Source: Candolleomyces eurysporus
Taxonomy: Eukaryota > Basidiomycota > Agaricomycetes > Agaricales > Psathyrellaceae
DNA: 64,000 bases
Reading direction: 5' to 3'
NCBI GenBank assembly: GCA_027579435.1
Contig: JANBPK010000861.1
Location: 60,698 to 124,697 of the forward strand
The notes below the pieces were generated by a model. It saw only the letters and a program-made list of their open reading frames with translations. It made no database searches and was not told the DNA's origin. Position numbers and translations under genes: made by a program. How positions within the stretch are numbered: the stretch's first letter is position 1; each line of letters starts with the position of its first letter. Shown one piece after another: positions 43,501 through 55,974 of the stretch.

Positions 43501-46282
43501 CTTTGTCAAGCTAGCGCAATTCCACATCGTCCGGGGAAGTTCCGTTAGATTGTTATGATGAGCGTCAAGGACTTCGAGCTTCTGCAGTCGCCCAATGGTC
43601 GAGGGTAAGAAGTCGAGTTGATTATCGGAACACGATAGGGTTTCCAGCCAGCTAAGATCGCCGAGAGTATCCGGGATCACGCGGAAAGCATTGTGGTCTA
43701 GTTTCAGTGTCCGTAGGGAGGTGAGAGTGCCGAGAGCAATGTCATCAAGGGAGGAGAGTTTGGCGTAGGAGAGGTCTAAGGATGTGAGGGAATACGGGGA
43801 CCGTCCAATAGGGCCTGGAATGAGGGATAATTTGGTGATGTCGTTGTAGGAGACGTCAAGGGTCGTGAGGTTAGGTCCAATGGAAAGTTCGAGGGCAGGG
43901 ATGGCGTTGTGATCTGCACTGATCGTTTGTATGGCGGGGAGCATGAGGACAATCGTCAGGTCCGACAGCATGTTTCGCCTACAGTCCAGCACACGAAGGC
44001 TGACCAGCTGGCTGCATTCATTTGGAAACCGAACCACTTGATTCCCTACGAGAAGGAGGCGCTCGAGGCACTGCAACTGCCCAATCTCCTCTGGGAGTTC
44101 GCTAATCTGATTGAATGAGATGTCGAGGTCGCGGAGGTTGTGCATTTTGGTCACGACTTTCGGGAAGATGGTGAATCTGTTGTTGGAAATGTTGAGGGTG
44201 TGAAGGTAGCGCAGTCGTCCAAAGTACCATGGCAGGGATTCCAATTTGTTGTTCTGCACGAATAGAGACATGAGGTTCTGAATGTCGTCCAAATACGCAT
44301 CTTCGAGATTACGTATCCGGTTCGAGGACAGGTCTAGGCGGTGGAGAGTCGTTGAATGGCGCACACTCGCGGGAACCTTCTGCATGGCCATATTGGAGAG
44401 TCGGAGTTCACGAAGGGTAGAACATGATTGGATAAAGTCCAAGGGTATTTCGAGCATAGGATTGCGGGAAAGCTTCAACGATATGATCGATTCGGCATTT
44501 TGGTGGAGAAGGACTGGGATAGTCCGGAGGCTCCGCCCCGTTAGGTCGATGAAGTCAAAGTTATCGTAAGTCAAATCTTCGTCCTAAAAGCATGCTCAGG
44601 ATGGTGGCTCAATTGGAATGATAGACACTCACTGGAGGACCAAGAAACTGGCTTTTATAGCAGAATTTGAAGAGAAATGGAAAATCTTCGCCTCCCAGTT
44701 GTTCAATTCCATCCTGAGCCTCGTAGCCGTACTGTTGAAACTTCTTCAAGACGATGTAAGCCGGCAGCTCACTCGCATTGAGTAGGCGTTCTTGAAAGAA
44801 GGGGAAGTCGTCAGCATGCTTACGCTCTGAACATAAGAAATACACACCTCTTCCTCCCTCGTCCAGGTACAACTTGTGCTGCTCCGCCCGTTCCCCTCCC
44901 TTGGCAACATTTTCGTGTAGACTTTGATTCAACTCCGCGACCGTACTAGTGTAAGGCACTTTTGCATGATGCGAAGACCCATTTGAGCGATAAATCCGGA
45001 TTTTGTACATCGTCGTGTTATACGAAGATCGCTGCCTTGGACGTTTACCCTTTGCCGGGAGCGGCGGCGGGATCGATGAGTGATGAGGGAATTTATCGGT
45101 GGTAGCAGGCGCAGTCCGCGACTTCGGAGTAGCATTGTACACTCCTTCATCCGCACTCGAGTCTCCGGGAGACTCCACCGGATCCCCTTCCTCCTGCGCA
45201 ACTTCCCAACTCTGCGGTGGAACCCATGTGGGTCTTGATTTACTCCCCGAAGATGATGAAGATGTCCTTTTATGTCCGTTGGGATAATTCGGAGGGAGAG
45301 GTGTTTTGGGAGAAACACGGTGAGTGTAGTAATGGGCGGATTTCTGGCGCGCCACATTGGAGGGAGAGAACGGGTCGCTGAACTCGGGAGGTGATGGTAA
45401 TGGGTGGAGCAATGAGCCGTAGTCTGAGCCTCCGCTGCTGGGTGAGCTAACGTGTGGATGGGCATCCTTCTTGATGATTCCGTCCATGTCGTTCAAGTCA
45501 AGGCTAATTTGATGCTCCGGTCCAATGCTATCCGTCCGCGCAGGGGGCGACAGTGTCTGCGAACTCTTCTTCTTGCCCTTGTCCTTCCTCCCCAAACTCG
45601 TCTTGATACTCGGAAGCGAGAGGTACGACCCATTCGAATGGTTGCTGGCGAAACTGATGAAGGGTGGGGTCGGAAGAGGGGGCACAGGCTCCCGCAGCGA
45701 GGGGTGGGTGGGTTCGGAGTGTTGGCCGTCCGATTCGTGGAGATTGCTTTTGCTCGAATAGTTTCGCAGCCTCGAAAAGAACGAAGATTTCGATTTTCGC
45801 AGTTCGAGGGAGTGTGAGGAAGAGCCGCTGTTGAAAGGAGCCCGCAACGATTCGCTCTCGTCGATAGATCTCCTGTTTGGATCCGGTATGCTCAGCGTGC
45901 TTTGTGATTCTGACGGCCGGGTCTGGCGACTGTATGAGCCACTCCCATTTCTCTGTGGCACGAGCGATGCAACCGAGGGCTTGTGCGGGAAGAACGTCCG
46001 TCCAGGTGTCTTTGGTGGGGGCGTCGGCTGTAAGCAGTACCATGTCAGCGAGATTCAAGCAGCACGTCCAACGCAGAGGCCATTGGAAAGAAACCTCTCC
46101 AACGCTTCCACAGCCTGAAGTTCAACACTCACCGGTACATCGATCCAAGGAGCTATCGTTGCGTCGTCACTGACGGGTCGAACCTCTATGGGCGCCAGTC
46201 TGGCAAGCCCGCTGCCAGGATCCACCGCGTCTTCCGTGAGCCTGAGGCTCACGACAGTCATCGCAGAGCCCCTGCGTGCCAT
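40529..46282 (-). CDS. CYR1: Adenylate cyclase, fungal CYR1/UAC1 type (1847 aa)
   Basis: Makes cAMP from ATP at the membrane periphery and links Ras and G-alpha to protein kinase A. Minus-strand exons 46282-46133, 46027-44633, 44583-42983, 42926-40529; 5544 nt in frame. Order of parts: Ser/Pro-rich N-terminus (to about 350), Ras-association domain (about 365-460, MYKIRIYRSNG to AYIVLKKF), leucine-rich repeats (about 530-1100, ending NWEFDWNWNFNKKL), PP2C-like domain (about 1150-1440), then the class III cyclase domain (about 1485-1680). The two metal-binding Asp are in VFTDIRNSTHLW and KTEGDAFMVSF. The transition LRR-PP2C-cyclase is exactly that of fungal enzymes. Start chosen at MARRGSAMTVV. 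An N at 46453 lies upstream and does not affect the frame. Confidence 0.95.
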
Positions 46283-48240
46283 TCCGGTGTCGACGACGAG
46301 ATGCCGTGGAGAAAGGGGAGCGGGAGCACCGAGCGGGCTGTCCGCGACGATGAGGAAGTATGTATAAAGAAGGAAGAATCCAGGCAAGTCCTAGGTTTCC
46401 CAGATCGGTGATTTCTTTGTTTGCCGGCTGCTGTTACAGGCCGGGTCCGTTCNTTTTTTCTCTTCCTTCCACAGCGAACGAGCTCGTATGCTTTCGGGGG
46501 CAGAAATGCGTTCTCGTATAGCCTAGAATGAAGGTCATTATGTGTGGCCAAATCTTCGCATATGAAATCATCCTCATGTGCCAGCTCAATTATGCCATTT
46601 TCATGCCGTATCCCCGCTTGCCCTCACCTCACCTTGTTTGTCAAGAGCCCACAAATCTGATTATCACTGACCCTCTTGTTCTGTCCTTGGATTGCTTGTA
46701 TTTCTGCAACGACTCAGCCGGACCCTGCCATATGATGTGGGTACCCTTGCTGTGTTTTCTGGAAACAAGACGGGTGCCATCATTCAAGTATCAGACAATG
46801 ACCAACAATTGGTTGTTGCCGGCTCTGCCTCTTCAGCCACTAGGCCGTTCTACGTACTCTCCGGAGTGCGTATTTCAGGATTTAATCCTGAGCCTGGTAT
46901 TTGTATTCGACATGACATAACAGCATACCTGAGTCTCTGGCCAGCGCTCTTCCTATTTAATCTCACACCGTCTCTCTCGCGCTGTGTGCTTCTCGACCTT
47001 CATCAGGTGCACATATACTTGCCTCGAAGTCACCATCAGCAACAGCAATAAATCCATCTTTGTCTTATCTTCTTTCCTGGGGCTGTACGATTTGTTCTCC
47101 CCACCGAATCGTCTACTGAGAATCTGATATCTAGCCCAGAGTCACTTGATCGATGTGCATCCCACTGCACACCTGACATTGTACAGTAGATGTTTGTCCT
47201 ATCCATATCAAGGAGGCTTTCTTTCCAGGCGCCAAGGGCTAACTCCACCCTAACTCTCCACCCTTCCAAGCCCTTGCACTTTCCTTTCTCGATCAATTCG
47301 TGTTCGCGCTGTTAGATCGGAATAACTGACTATCCTAGGTAGTCTGGCAAACGTGTCTTGTATCTGCCCTAGTACGCGATCATGCTGTCGGCTCCGACGT
47401 CGCACTGCCGAAATGTGGTGGCTTGGACGTCGACAGACATATGACATTTGCCTTCGCGAAAGTTCTATCTACTTACATGTGAGTCCTCATAATATAATCT
47501 CGCGTACACCCGCAGAGCCTTGCAGGCACAGACCCTGGCCAGCCTTGGTATGTAAACTCTCCAATTAACACTTGGGTGCACTCACTCACAGTTGGGTTCT
47601 CGGTAATAGCCCCACATACAACGTCAACGTTTATGACAGCACCTCTTTGCTTCCGGGTTCCTTCACTCGGGGGCCAGGGTCACTTAAATGAAAAGAGCTG
47701 TCGTTAATCCTACTGCACACCAACAATTGGATGAGGCTCCTGTTTCGATTCGGAGAAACCCTTCACCATCTCACTCCTGGCGTTTTCTGCCCCAGTGCTA
47801 TGGCCAGGGCTAAGTCCGCCTTAACCCTGCTCCCTCCTTCGTTTTCGCGCTGTTAGACCGGGGTGGCCTTCTATCCTAGGTAGTCTCTGGTAAACATATC
47901 TTGTATCTATCCAAGTATACGTTTATGTTGTCTTGCGGTTCCTACATCGCACTGCCAGCCTTGGGTGGCCTGGACAGACACAGACATGTCAATGTCGTTA
48001 GGATTATTCCTGGCGAACTTCTACTACGACGATACTTGCATTTCCCGGCTCGTAATCCGAGTCCACTCTGGGCATGGTCGACAAGGGCTCAAGATTCCCA
48101 GCCGCATCGGTTGGGTAGTGTTATACGTGTAATCCTCGCTGTCCAACGTGCCGAGCCTGCTCGGTACCTATGATGCCAGCCACCGGACCCACTTCATTCT
48201 CCAGCCTTACAGACCAATTTTCGTCCGTGGTGACCTATAC
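46283..48240. other. Intergenic region with a diverged direct repeat
   Basis: No intact gene. The stretch around 46710-46880 has a coding-like frame (GTLAVFSGNKTGAIIQVSDN, then FYVLSG) without ends and may be a relic of an unknown protein. A direct repeat lies at 47230-47470 and 47800-48000. Confidence 0.45.
47230..48000 (+). repeat. Diverged direct repeat, two copies about 560 bp apart
   Basis: 47230-47470 and 47800-48000 share the series TCGCGCTGTTAGA(T/C)CGG, CTATCCTAGGTAGTCT, CTTGTATCT, then TACATCGCACTGCC-like sequence, in the same order and with similar spacing. Identity is moderate, so the duplication is old. It does not match the F-box or array repeats. Confidence 0.6.
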
Positions 48241-49205
48241 GTACGTACTCGAGTTGAGTACGTGTACGACAATCTATGTACTCACCGACCTCGGACCCAC
48301 TGCAGAAAATCCGTCTAGTACAGCCGAGCTTTACACGCCCTACACACAATGTAAGTGTAAAGTCTCCTCTTTCTTGGGTACACTTTATCTTATCTCGAAG
48401 CTATAGAATTTTGGTGGGATATGGGAAACGGACTCAAAAGGGAAAGAATCCGACGCCCAGTGGTGGGTAAAGTTATAATTAGAAGAATAGAGATTGGAGA
48501 CAACGCTGTCTACAGCATCCTCGGTGGAATAAGAATAAGAATGAGTAGCAACCCGTTCAAATTCTTTCTCATCGACAGACAGAGTGTATCGGTGAAGCTA
48601 AACGCCGACACGTCCAAAACGTGCATACCGACCGCAGGCTCTCACCCTACCGGCGTCTCAACAGTCGTTTCTATCCCACAACCCGTCGTAAGCAGGAGGG
48701 GGAGCCCAATTCATTTCATTCTGAAATAGATGAATATACACGAAGTACACCATCGTCGGCAACCTCATGACCGCCTAACTAGTGCACCCTCGCGTCCGAC
48801 CCTGACACATCCATCCTTCACTCCATACATCATCCGCTCTCGACGTTCCAGTCCCCTCTTCCCTCCCGTTCTTGCTCTTTGATTGCCGTTCTCGTTGGTA
48901 CTCACCCTCAACTCCATCAACCTTTCCGTCCTCTCCATTCTGTGTAGATTATACATACCCAAAGACTCATACTCATACGCACACTTTATATTAAGGAGTT
49001 CAAGGACTTGGAGATTCAGAAGGAGGCGGCTACGGAGGAGAGCTGGAGGTGCTGGTGTGATGTGTTAAAGGTTATCTTGGGGTCGCTTGAACGAAGTAGA
49101 CGCGGAGTACATCAAATCCAACTTGGGGTTCGACATACTCAGAGGAGAGCAAAGAGGACGGAAGTGAAAGTTAGACGAGGCGTTCACTCGTCACTAGTTC
49201 ACTCA
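48241..49205 (-). pseudogene. F-box C-terminal relic
   Basis: Minus-strand remnants resemble the stretch at 51560-52140 (the phrase AGGAGTTCAAGGACTTGGAGATT corresponds to GAAGTTCGAGGATTTGGGGTTT near 51990). That stretch encodes the C-terminal end of basidiomycete F-box proteins. Frames are broken throughout. This is the left end of the decayed F-box region. Confidence 0.45.
48245..48265. repeat. Short perfect hairpin
   Basis: ACGTACTC and GAGTACGT face each other across a 5-base GAGTT loop, with partial extension of the stem on both sides. No gene context tells its role; it could be chance in GT/AC-rich sequence. Confidence 0.4.
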
Positions 49206-49209
49206 TCAC

Positions 49210-49750
49210 TCACATGATGAAGATCGGATATCTTTGGAAATTCCAGATTCGCGTTTCCTTCAGTACCACCTCTCTCTCAAAACGACCCCAGAACCTTTCT
49301 CAAGCTCCTTACAATCCGGATACTTATACTCTGGATCTTCGAAATTATCCATCCTCTGCTCTCACCAGCCGATGTTCGGTTCCTCTATGTTCGACGTGCG
49401 CAGAAACTGTTCGTCTGCTTTTGGTTCCTAGATTTCGAAGTCTCAGAACCTTGGATCCAGAGAGAAACCCGCGTTTTGACCAACCCCACTTTAAATTGGA
49501 ATGTCCACCGCTTATGTGCAAAGTGCTCAGCCACGACGACCTGCAACCGCGACTTCGGCAACCCTCTCGCAGCGCCCGATGGGTCATTCTGCTTGACCTG
49601 AGTGATTTATGTGTTCTGAAAGCCCTTTCAACGCTGCAGAGGGTCTTGCCAAGGATCGACTCGGCGTATAGCCTGAAGAGCCCTCCGAACTTGCAAATCT
49701 TGGGAGGGCCTCGACATTGGCGACACTCACGCAGCATCTCACCTGATGGT
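49210..49750 (-). pseudogene. F-box protein relic (middle part)
   Basis: On the minus strand the frame contains SGSKVLRLRNLGTKS and RRTVSAHVEHRGTE. The first matches LPVLKVLRLRNVDRNH of the F-box pseudogene at 52150-53550. Stops and frame changes are present. The same segment recurs at 53990-54310 (SRRMIHRALPEG versus SSRMTHRALREG), as part of a segmental duplication. Confidence 0.6.
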
Positions 49751-50486
49751 GGAGCTCGTTTGCTTCGAGGTGTTCAATGTCACACAATCAGGTTCTTTCT
49801 CCACGACTCGAGCGTTCTTTGGGAATCTCTCAATACCATTCGCTCTCTTCCTTCTATTCTCACCTACTCTCGTCTTCTGCGTCCCCCTGGTTTGCGATTC
49901 ACCTAGGTTCCCAGCAATTGCTGACTACTAACTCGAATATGATGACTTACCCCTTGTCTTCAGTCGACTTCAGGTAAGAGCTTGCGGAGACGGCTTATCG
50001 ATGCCACTGGGATTCGATAAACACTGCCCCTCAGCGTTTAGATCGTTCCCAAATGGTAATCGTCGTCTGTAGAGGAAATCAAGACTGCTCACCCTAACAA
50101 CATCCCAGCTCGTTCTCGGTTTGAATCTAGAGCCTTGCCTCGCTCCCTGTTCGAATTTCGCGAAATCCAAACGGTGCTTCACGCTAGCGACTTCCCTTGT
50201 TCTTCAGTTCGAAATCCAGGTGTATTTTACAAATGTAACGCAATTAGGGTGGCAGCTTGCTCTGGAAGACCTGGAAATTATCAACTGTCGTGCCTTTTCT
50301 GCGGCTTCCAGGTACGAGACTATATCCAATGTATTCTTGCATTAGAATATCCACTAAAACGTATGCGTGTACCCAACAGATAATGAAAGCTCATACTGGA
50401 ATCTATCGAATGCAAACCCGGGGCAAAAAGGTAAACAAAAAGATCAAAACGTAGGAGTGTGGTCAACGACCCGGTGATTGACTTAC
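49750..50486. repeat. Segmental duplication, copy 1 flank
   Basis: This noncoding or decayed stretch matches 54330-55115 in order. Together with the F-box relic (49210-49750) and the coiled-coil gene (50487-50997) it forms one duplicated block of about 1.8 kb. It probably includes broken downstream exons of the coiled-coil gene. Confidence 0.7.
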
Positions 50487-50997
50487 GAGGACTTGATTCT
50501 TGCTGTTCCTCCGGACTTGACTCTCGCGGCGTCTGTTTTCGATTTGAGTTGCGAGTTCGAACTGAATTTCCAGCCAGGTGATCGCGGCTCCGAATCGAAT
50601 GGTCGTTGTTCGAATTCGAATTGCTCAAATTATAAGTGTTGTTCGAATCCAAGTTTATGGTGATTGAACGGCTATACATGTTGACAGGTGAAGGACTGTC
50701 TGGTACTCGATTTTGCAGGTCCCGTAGCTCTGATCTCATTTCTTGAAGATTCTGAGGGAGAACGGGTGAGCACAGCTTCATCGAGGACGACAAACTGTTA
50801 CATACTAGTAAGTTCTGAGTGACAGCCTCCTTCACGGCTTCGATCCTTTGCTCCATGCCTTCCAATCGCATTTGGAGCTCTGTGAGTGGGTCCTCAGAAA
50901 TTCTCGAGGGGGATTTTCCGCGAAGGGACTCATTGTCGAGGTTTTGGCTTGGAACAGACCCCACCCCCACAGAAGAAAAGCTCTGCAGAATATCCAT
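50487..50997 (-). CDS. Coiled-coil, Asn/Ser-rich protein of unknown function, copy 1 (5' exons)
   Basis: Minus-strand exon 1 is 50997-50806 (64 codons from MDILQSFSS). A 54-nt intron (GTATGT to CCTCAG) leads to exon 2 at 50751-50487, which ends at a GTAAGT donor; later exons were not identified. The start is Ser/Asn-rich, followed by a heptad-like coiled coil (LTELQMRLEGMEQRIEAV). Then comes a conserved Asn/Ser/Thr segment (RSITINLDSNNTYNLSNSNS, NNDHSIRSRDHL). The same protein is encoded at 55997-56510, and the two are conserved over the whole length, so the reading frame is real. Similar Asn-rich segments precede NTPase domains in some mushroom proteins; that link is from memory only. Confidence 0.6.
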
Positions 50998-50999
50998 TG

Positions 51000-52149
51000 A
51001 GCTGTGAAGACCGAGCCCGAGCTCCGGCAGTGAAGAATCAGTGAGGTACGGCGGATATTTGATTTACCAGGATTCGATACAGTTTCCTGCCCAGCGTCAC
51101 TTCCAGGGACTCGGAGCAGGATCCTAGGGAGGGGAGACGGAGGGGGCGTTATCTTATCTGTTATCTATCCGACTTTCTACGTACAAAATATTGGTAAGCA
51201 GACTAAAATGACTCAGCACCCCGTGGCGCCGGCGTCGTCCTTCGTAGAATGCAGGGACCGGGAGATGGAGAGTGGTAAGGTTCTATAAGAAGAATGTTGC
51301 CGTCGTCGTATTACGCTCTGATGAGCTTTTCGCTAGCTAGGTGGATGGAGAACGACTTGAGGAGGTCTATGCTTTCGACACCGACGCAAGGACCCTGGGC
51401 TGCTTCAACCTCAGAACCATCTTTTAATGGTCTCCCGCCCTCCCCAAACCAACTCGTGTCGTTGATCATATTCAGCCCCAAGTGCTCGAATGTTGAGAGG
51501 GTCGTTAATGGGAAAGGTGGGATAACGGTTTAAGGCCTTCAGACATGTATTCTTGGGCCCAGTATGAATAGGGTTAACGTTGAACGAAAGAAGGGTGTAT
51601 GTGGATAGTGTAGCTACTGTGCCTGGGCCTGTGCGCAAACCAACGGAGCGAGTATCAGGCTCGATTTCGGTCTTCAATAAATCAACACATACACAGTCAT
51701 CAACCACCTCACGGCCGCCATACTAGCTTGAGTACTTTCCCTCAGGCACGTACGACCCTAACACCGACATTAATCCCATAGACCATCCTCAAAATGTAAG
51801 CCGGTCTGGACGCCCCAACCTCCTCTTCCCCTCCCTCTTTCTTCCCCTTCAATCTGTTCTTCTCGATGATACTCATCCTCCACTCCCTCAGCTCTTCCGT
51901 ACCTTCCGTTTCCGGAACATTAAAATTTCCAAACATTCGTCTACTTACCACGAACTCGTAGATATCCGGGGTATGCATACGCTTTCTCCCGGTATCAAGA
52001 AGTTCGAGGATTTGGGGTTTCTGAAAGAGGTCTGAGACGTATTCGAGTGGATCTTGGAGTTTCTTGAATGAAGTTGATCGGAATAAACTGAATCGAGGGT
52101 GAGGTGAGATGTGGATGGGGGTACGGAGAGGAGGATGGCGGTCAGGGAT
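51000..52149 (-). pseudogene. F-box protein relic (C-terminal part)
   Basis: Minus-strand frame 51978-51742 reads RMHTPDIYEFVVSRRMFG and continues with a charged stretch ending KNRLKGKKEGGEE. The line KRM(H/R)TP-x-IYEFV is typical for the end of basidiomycete F-box proteins, as I recall them. The part at 51707-51411 on the same strand has fragments of the middle region. No intact gene. Confidence 0.5.
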
Positions 52150-53550
52150 TTAGACGAGATTTATAGATTTGGGGGCGGAGTCTTCGAAATAAGCCAAATT
52201 GAGTCTGTAGGACGGTTTCCCGCTTTGAATGGAGGGTGACTTGGAAAGCTCGGGCTCGCGGTTAGCCTTAGGCCTAGCCACCTCAACCTCCTTCATTATC
52301 CTCTCCCCAAACGACTTCATAAACCTCTCGAGCTGCGCACAATCCGGGAAGCTATACTCCGGATCCTCGACATCATCTCCACCGTCCTCCGCACTCCCTT
52401 CTACCCTCGCAAATCCCATATCCAGTTCCTCCACGTTCGGTGTACTTAGGAACCTTAGTACACTATATGGTTCCGATCGACATTCCGGAGTCGCAGAACC
52501 TTGAGTACAGGGAGCAAAACTCCTTTATCCACCAACTCGGATAAAAAATTCGACGAGGGTTCTTCGTCGTCATTATCCCCATCCCGACTCGCATCCCCAA
52601 TCATCAGACTCTCCACCTTGGTACGCCACCTCAACAGCGCGAGAAGGGCACTGACTGTCCGATCGCATTGTGTTACGGTAAACTGAGTCAGCCCTCCGAG
52701 AAGGGTGTCTGGGCAGAAACCAAAGGGCGCTCCAAGGTCTGGTACCTCGGAATCCTCGACTTCGTTGTCCCATGAGATCCCTTCGTAGACCTCGGGGAGT
52801 GAGAGGCGGAGTGAAGTAAAGTGTTTGAAGGGGTCGGACGCACCACTGGCGTTTGTGTCAATGCGGATGAAGAACGATGCGAGGAGGTCCCATGGCCTCT
52901 TGCCCTCCATTGGGAAAACTCCAGCTTTGTGACCATCTTTTTATAGGGCCCACCGCCCTGGCCTAGCCCGCTCGTCCGGTTGATCATATCCAACTCCAGA
53001 TGCTCTAGGAGAGGTCCTGGATCAAGCAGCGCATGTCTCCATGCCCTACACACCAGGCAGAGCTGAATCAGCTTGGACCTGGCGCGGCTGACATTCTCGC
53101 GTACGCCCGCGCTGCTGGTTTTATAACCAGACCCGAGTTCTCGTTCGTACAATTGGAAGTGTAGGCGTGTGAAGACGATGGCGAAGATATCGCCCAGCAA
53201 GTGGATTAGAAGTGGTTTTTGGCGGAGGGGGAGAGGAGAGAGGCGTATTTCTCTCTACCAACTTCGAGGTTGCGTAGTCGGTGCTGGAGCTTTTAGGATG
53301 GCTGCGTCCTGGCGGACTAGCTCCGCTCGAATGGTTGCGATTTCGGAGGGTTGAGAGGGTCGTTGGTGTAGAATAGATGAATCAAAGATTTGAGATCCTC
53401 AAACATATATGGAGGCGTGAGCTTGTGCTCGGTGATAGGACAGAATTGAGAGAAATTTGAGGTGGAAGGAAGGATATGGTTGCTGGTAGACGATGGTATG
53501 GGCCCGCTCGTCACGATCACGCCCACTGGGGAAGATTGACGTTTCGGCAA
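52150..53550 (-). pseudogene. F-box protein pseudogene with stop and two frameshifts
   Basis: Pieces in order on the minus strand. First is a coiled start (PSEIATIRAELVRQDAAIL, about 53340-53260) ended by an in-frame TAG. Then LLGDI,FAIVFTRLHFQLYE with LIQLCLVCRAWRHALLDPG (F-box core, about 53200-52960). A one-base frame change at about 52915 leads to RPWDLLASFFIRID through LLRWRTKVESL to LKVLRLRNVDRNH. A second frame change at about 52445 leads to FLSTPNVEELDMGFARVEG and the end at 52150. Apart from these three lesions the gene is collinear with a full F-box/LRR protein of about 450 aa, so it was lost recently. Confidence 0.75.
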
Positions 53551-53559
53551 TCAGTGGAA

Positions 53560-55116
53560 AGGCACCGAGGCCGGAGGATGACGTTGGAAAAGGCGGCTGG
53601 CCTTAACACGCGGCACTCACCTGTGCAGACCCGAACTTTCTTCCCCCGCCCCGCGACCGCTGGATCTGAACGGAATTACCGTGTAGACAAAGAATAAGGG
53701 GGGCTGACATGGATTGCGGTTTGACTCGTCCCACAATAGGGCCTTCTGTAGGGAATGGCGGAAGCAACAATTCGCGCAATACCTTCTTTGAGTAATGTTG
53801 ATTCGCTTATCGAACTCACCTTGTCAGCAGACCAGACAAAGGTGAGCCCCAACAGAGCCAAAAAGAGAGGATAGAACCTAGTGCAAATTCAGGCGGATTG
53901 GATTGGATCGTTTCCTTGCGATTGGGTGAGTGCACTGCGGTCTGAACTGAAGAGTCTCTGTTCTGATTTCCTGTTCTGTTCTCAGTCAGACCGTCTCAAA
54001 GAGCTCGTATTGGTCAGTGCGTGCGTTGGCCGATTGCTTAGAAATCCGCGTTTTGGCCAACCACTCGGTACTCGGGCTAAATTCGAGGATGGTTCGTCGA
54101 ATGTCCACCAAGTATATGGGACAGGCTCCGTCATGACGACCTGCAACGCGACTTCGATCACCCTCTGGCAGCGCCCGATGGATCATTCTGCGTGACCTTA
54201 GCAGTTGATGCCTTGGTGAGTGGTCCGAAATCCCTTTGAACGCAACGCAGAGGGTCGTGCCAAGGATCAGCTCGGCGTATACCCCGGCAGGCCTCGACAT
54301 TGATGACACTCACGCAACACTTCACCCGATGATGGAGGTCGTTTGCTTTGAGGTGTTTAATATCACACAATTAGGCCCTTTCTCTACGATTCAAGCATTT
54401 GCTGGGAGTCCCTCAATACCACTCGTTCTCTTCCTCTCATTCTGACGTCGTTTCCCGCATCCGCGGGTTTGCGATTCGCTGGCCATTTCTATCACTCAGG
54501 CTCCCAGCAGCTGCTGACTCCCGACTCGAATATGATTACTTCCTGCCTGTCTTTGGTCGACTCCGGGTTGAAGCCTGCAGAGAGAGCCCATCGACGTCAC
54601 TAGGATTCGAGGGATTCTGCCCTTTAACGTTTGGATCGTGACCAAAGGGCAATCAAGGGCCGTCTGTGGAAGAAATCAAGGCTGCTCACTTCGGCAACAT
54701 CTCAGCTCGTCGTCGCTCCAAATTTAGTGTCTTCACTCCCTCTTCAAATTTTTGCGAAATCCGACGGTTGTTCACTGCTGGCGGCCTCCCTTGTTCCTCG
54801 GTTGAAATCCCGCAGGCATCCTTTCCAAACGCCACACAATTAGGGTGGCAAATTGTCCAGGAGGACCAGGAACGTATCAATTCCCCGCCTTCGCCCATTA
54901 TCTACAGTGATAAGTTTGACAACGGACCACCTTTATCCTTGTGCACGCTTTCGTGCAGCTTCAGGTGCGAGACTGTATCGAATGTGCTCTCGCATCAGGC
55001 GGTTCAAACGTAGACTTTTGCCCGACAGACAATCAAACCCCACTCGAAATCTACCAGACGATGCCCTAGGGCNAAAAAAGGTATAGACAAGGATAGAGAC
55101 AAAGGAGTGTGGTCTT
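53560..55116. repeat. Segmental duplication, copy 2 (left part)
   Basis: 53990-55116 repeats 49430-50455 with moderate identity. It contains the minus-strand F-box relic (54310-53990) and the same noncoding phrases (GATCGTGACCAAAGGGCAAT versus GATCGTTCCCAAATGGTAAT). An N at 55073 precedes six A. The match stops at 55116, where foreign DNA begins, and resumes at 55978. Confidence 0.75.
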
Positions 55117-55499
55117 CCCCTTCACGGTAGATGTGTGGAGCAAGGGAAATAATTAGTGAGTGGTCATAGTCAGCACCGAGTCTAATATACAAATATACAT
55201 ACACCCTACAGATCGCGAAAATGCCTCCGAATCTTATCAAACAGAATAGAGCAAGAATACCGACGTTCATGGCGAAAACACGAGCATCAGAAATCGCCAG
55301 AGGGAGGTTCTCCTCAATGGCACTGGCTCCTCAGGGCTAGTGTGATCGAAAGTGGTATCAGCAGGATGATCCTGCGTATAAGCACGCGCTTGTTGGCTTG
55401 GAGGTCGCGTATCTGGACTCCGTCCGTGATCGTCATCGGATGCGGCGCGAGGCTCGGGTGAGTGCGGTGCTAAAGGAGAAGCTGAGGATTTTGTACTAA
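55117..55499. other. Unmatched DNA inside segmental copy 2
   Basis: Absent from segmental copy 1. On the minus strand two adjoining frames resemble one small membrane protein (RRTSLWRFLMLVF, then MNVGILALFCLIRFGGIFA) but with a one-base frame break. No further support. Confidence 0.4.
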
Positions 55500-55974
55500 G
55501 GCCCTGGCCGGATGCCAGATGAGATGAGATGGCCACGGCCAGCTGGGATTTGATGGGGTCATGTGATGCCGGCACAGCGATCCGGGGCGACCGGCAGTCA
55601 TGCTCAATTTCTCATGTGTTCGAAAATGGTCTCACTTTTCCGAACCATATCGCATCAGAATCAAACGCGGTTGGTCGCTGGATGTTGTAGCCTCCATGCG
55701 CAGCCCGACCTGGTGTTGGAGAAGATGATCTAGGAGGATTTCTTTGTCCTAAGTGCCCTGGTGAGTATTCACTTGTGTTTCCGCGTCTTCCTCATGGTGT
55801 AGAATATCAAAAATTACAGAGTATAGGTAGAATGAGTGTGAGAAAGAGCACGCTAAGAGGCGCGATGATGACCCGAACATGTCCAAATGTGTACTAACAG
55901 CGCCATCAATCCCTCACATGACCCATCAAATCTCAGATGGCCGCGGCCATCTCATCTGGCATCCGGCCAGGGCC
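55500..55974. mobile_element. MITE with long inverted repeats and TAA target duplication (475 bp)
   Basis: Both ends carry the same inverted repeat of about 65 bp. The left end starts GGCCCTGGCCGGATGCCAGA and the right end is its near-perfect reverse complement, ending GGCCAGGGCC. Both are flanked by TAA (55497-55499 and 55975-55977). A 3-bp TAA duplication and GC-rich ends fit the PIF/Harbinger type. No transposase is encoded. The site lies in the intron after exon 2 of the coiled-coil gene copy 2. Confidence 0.8.
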
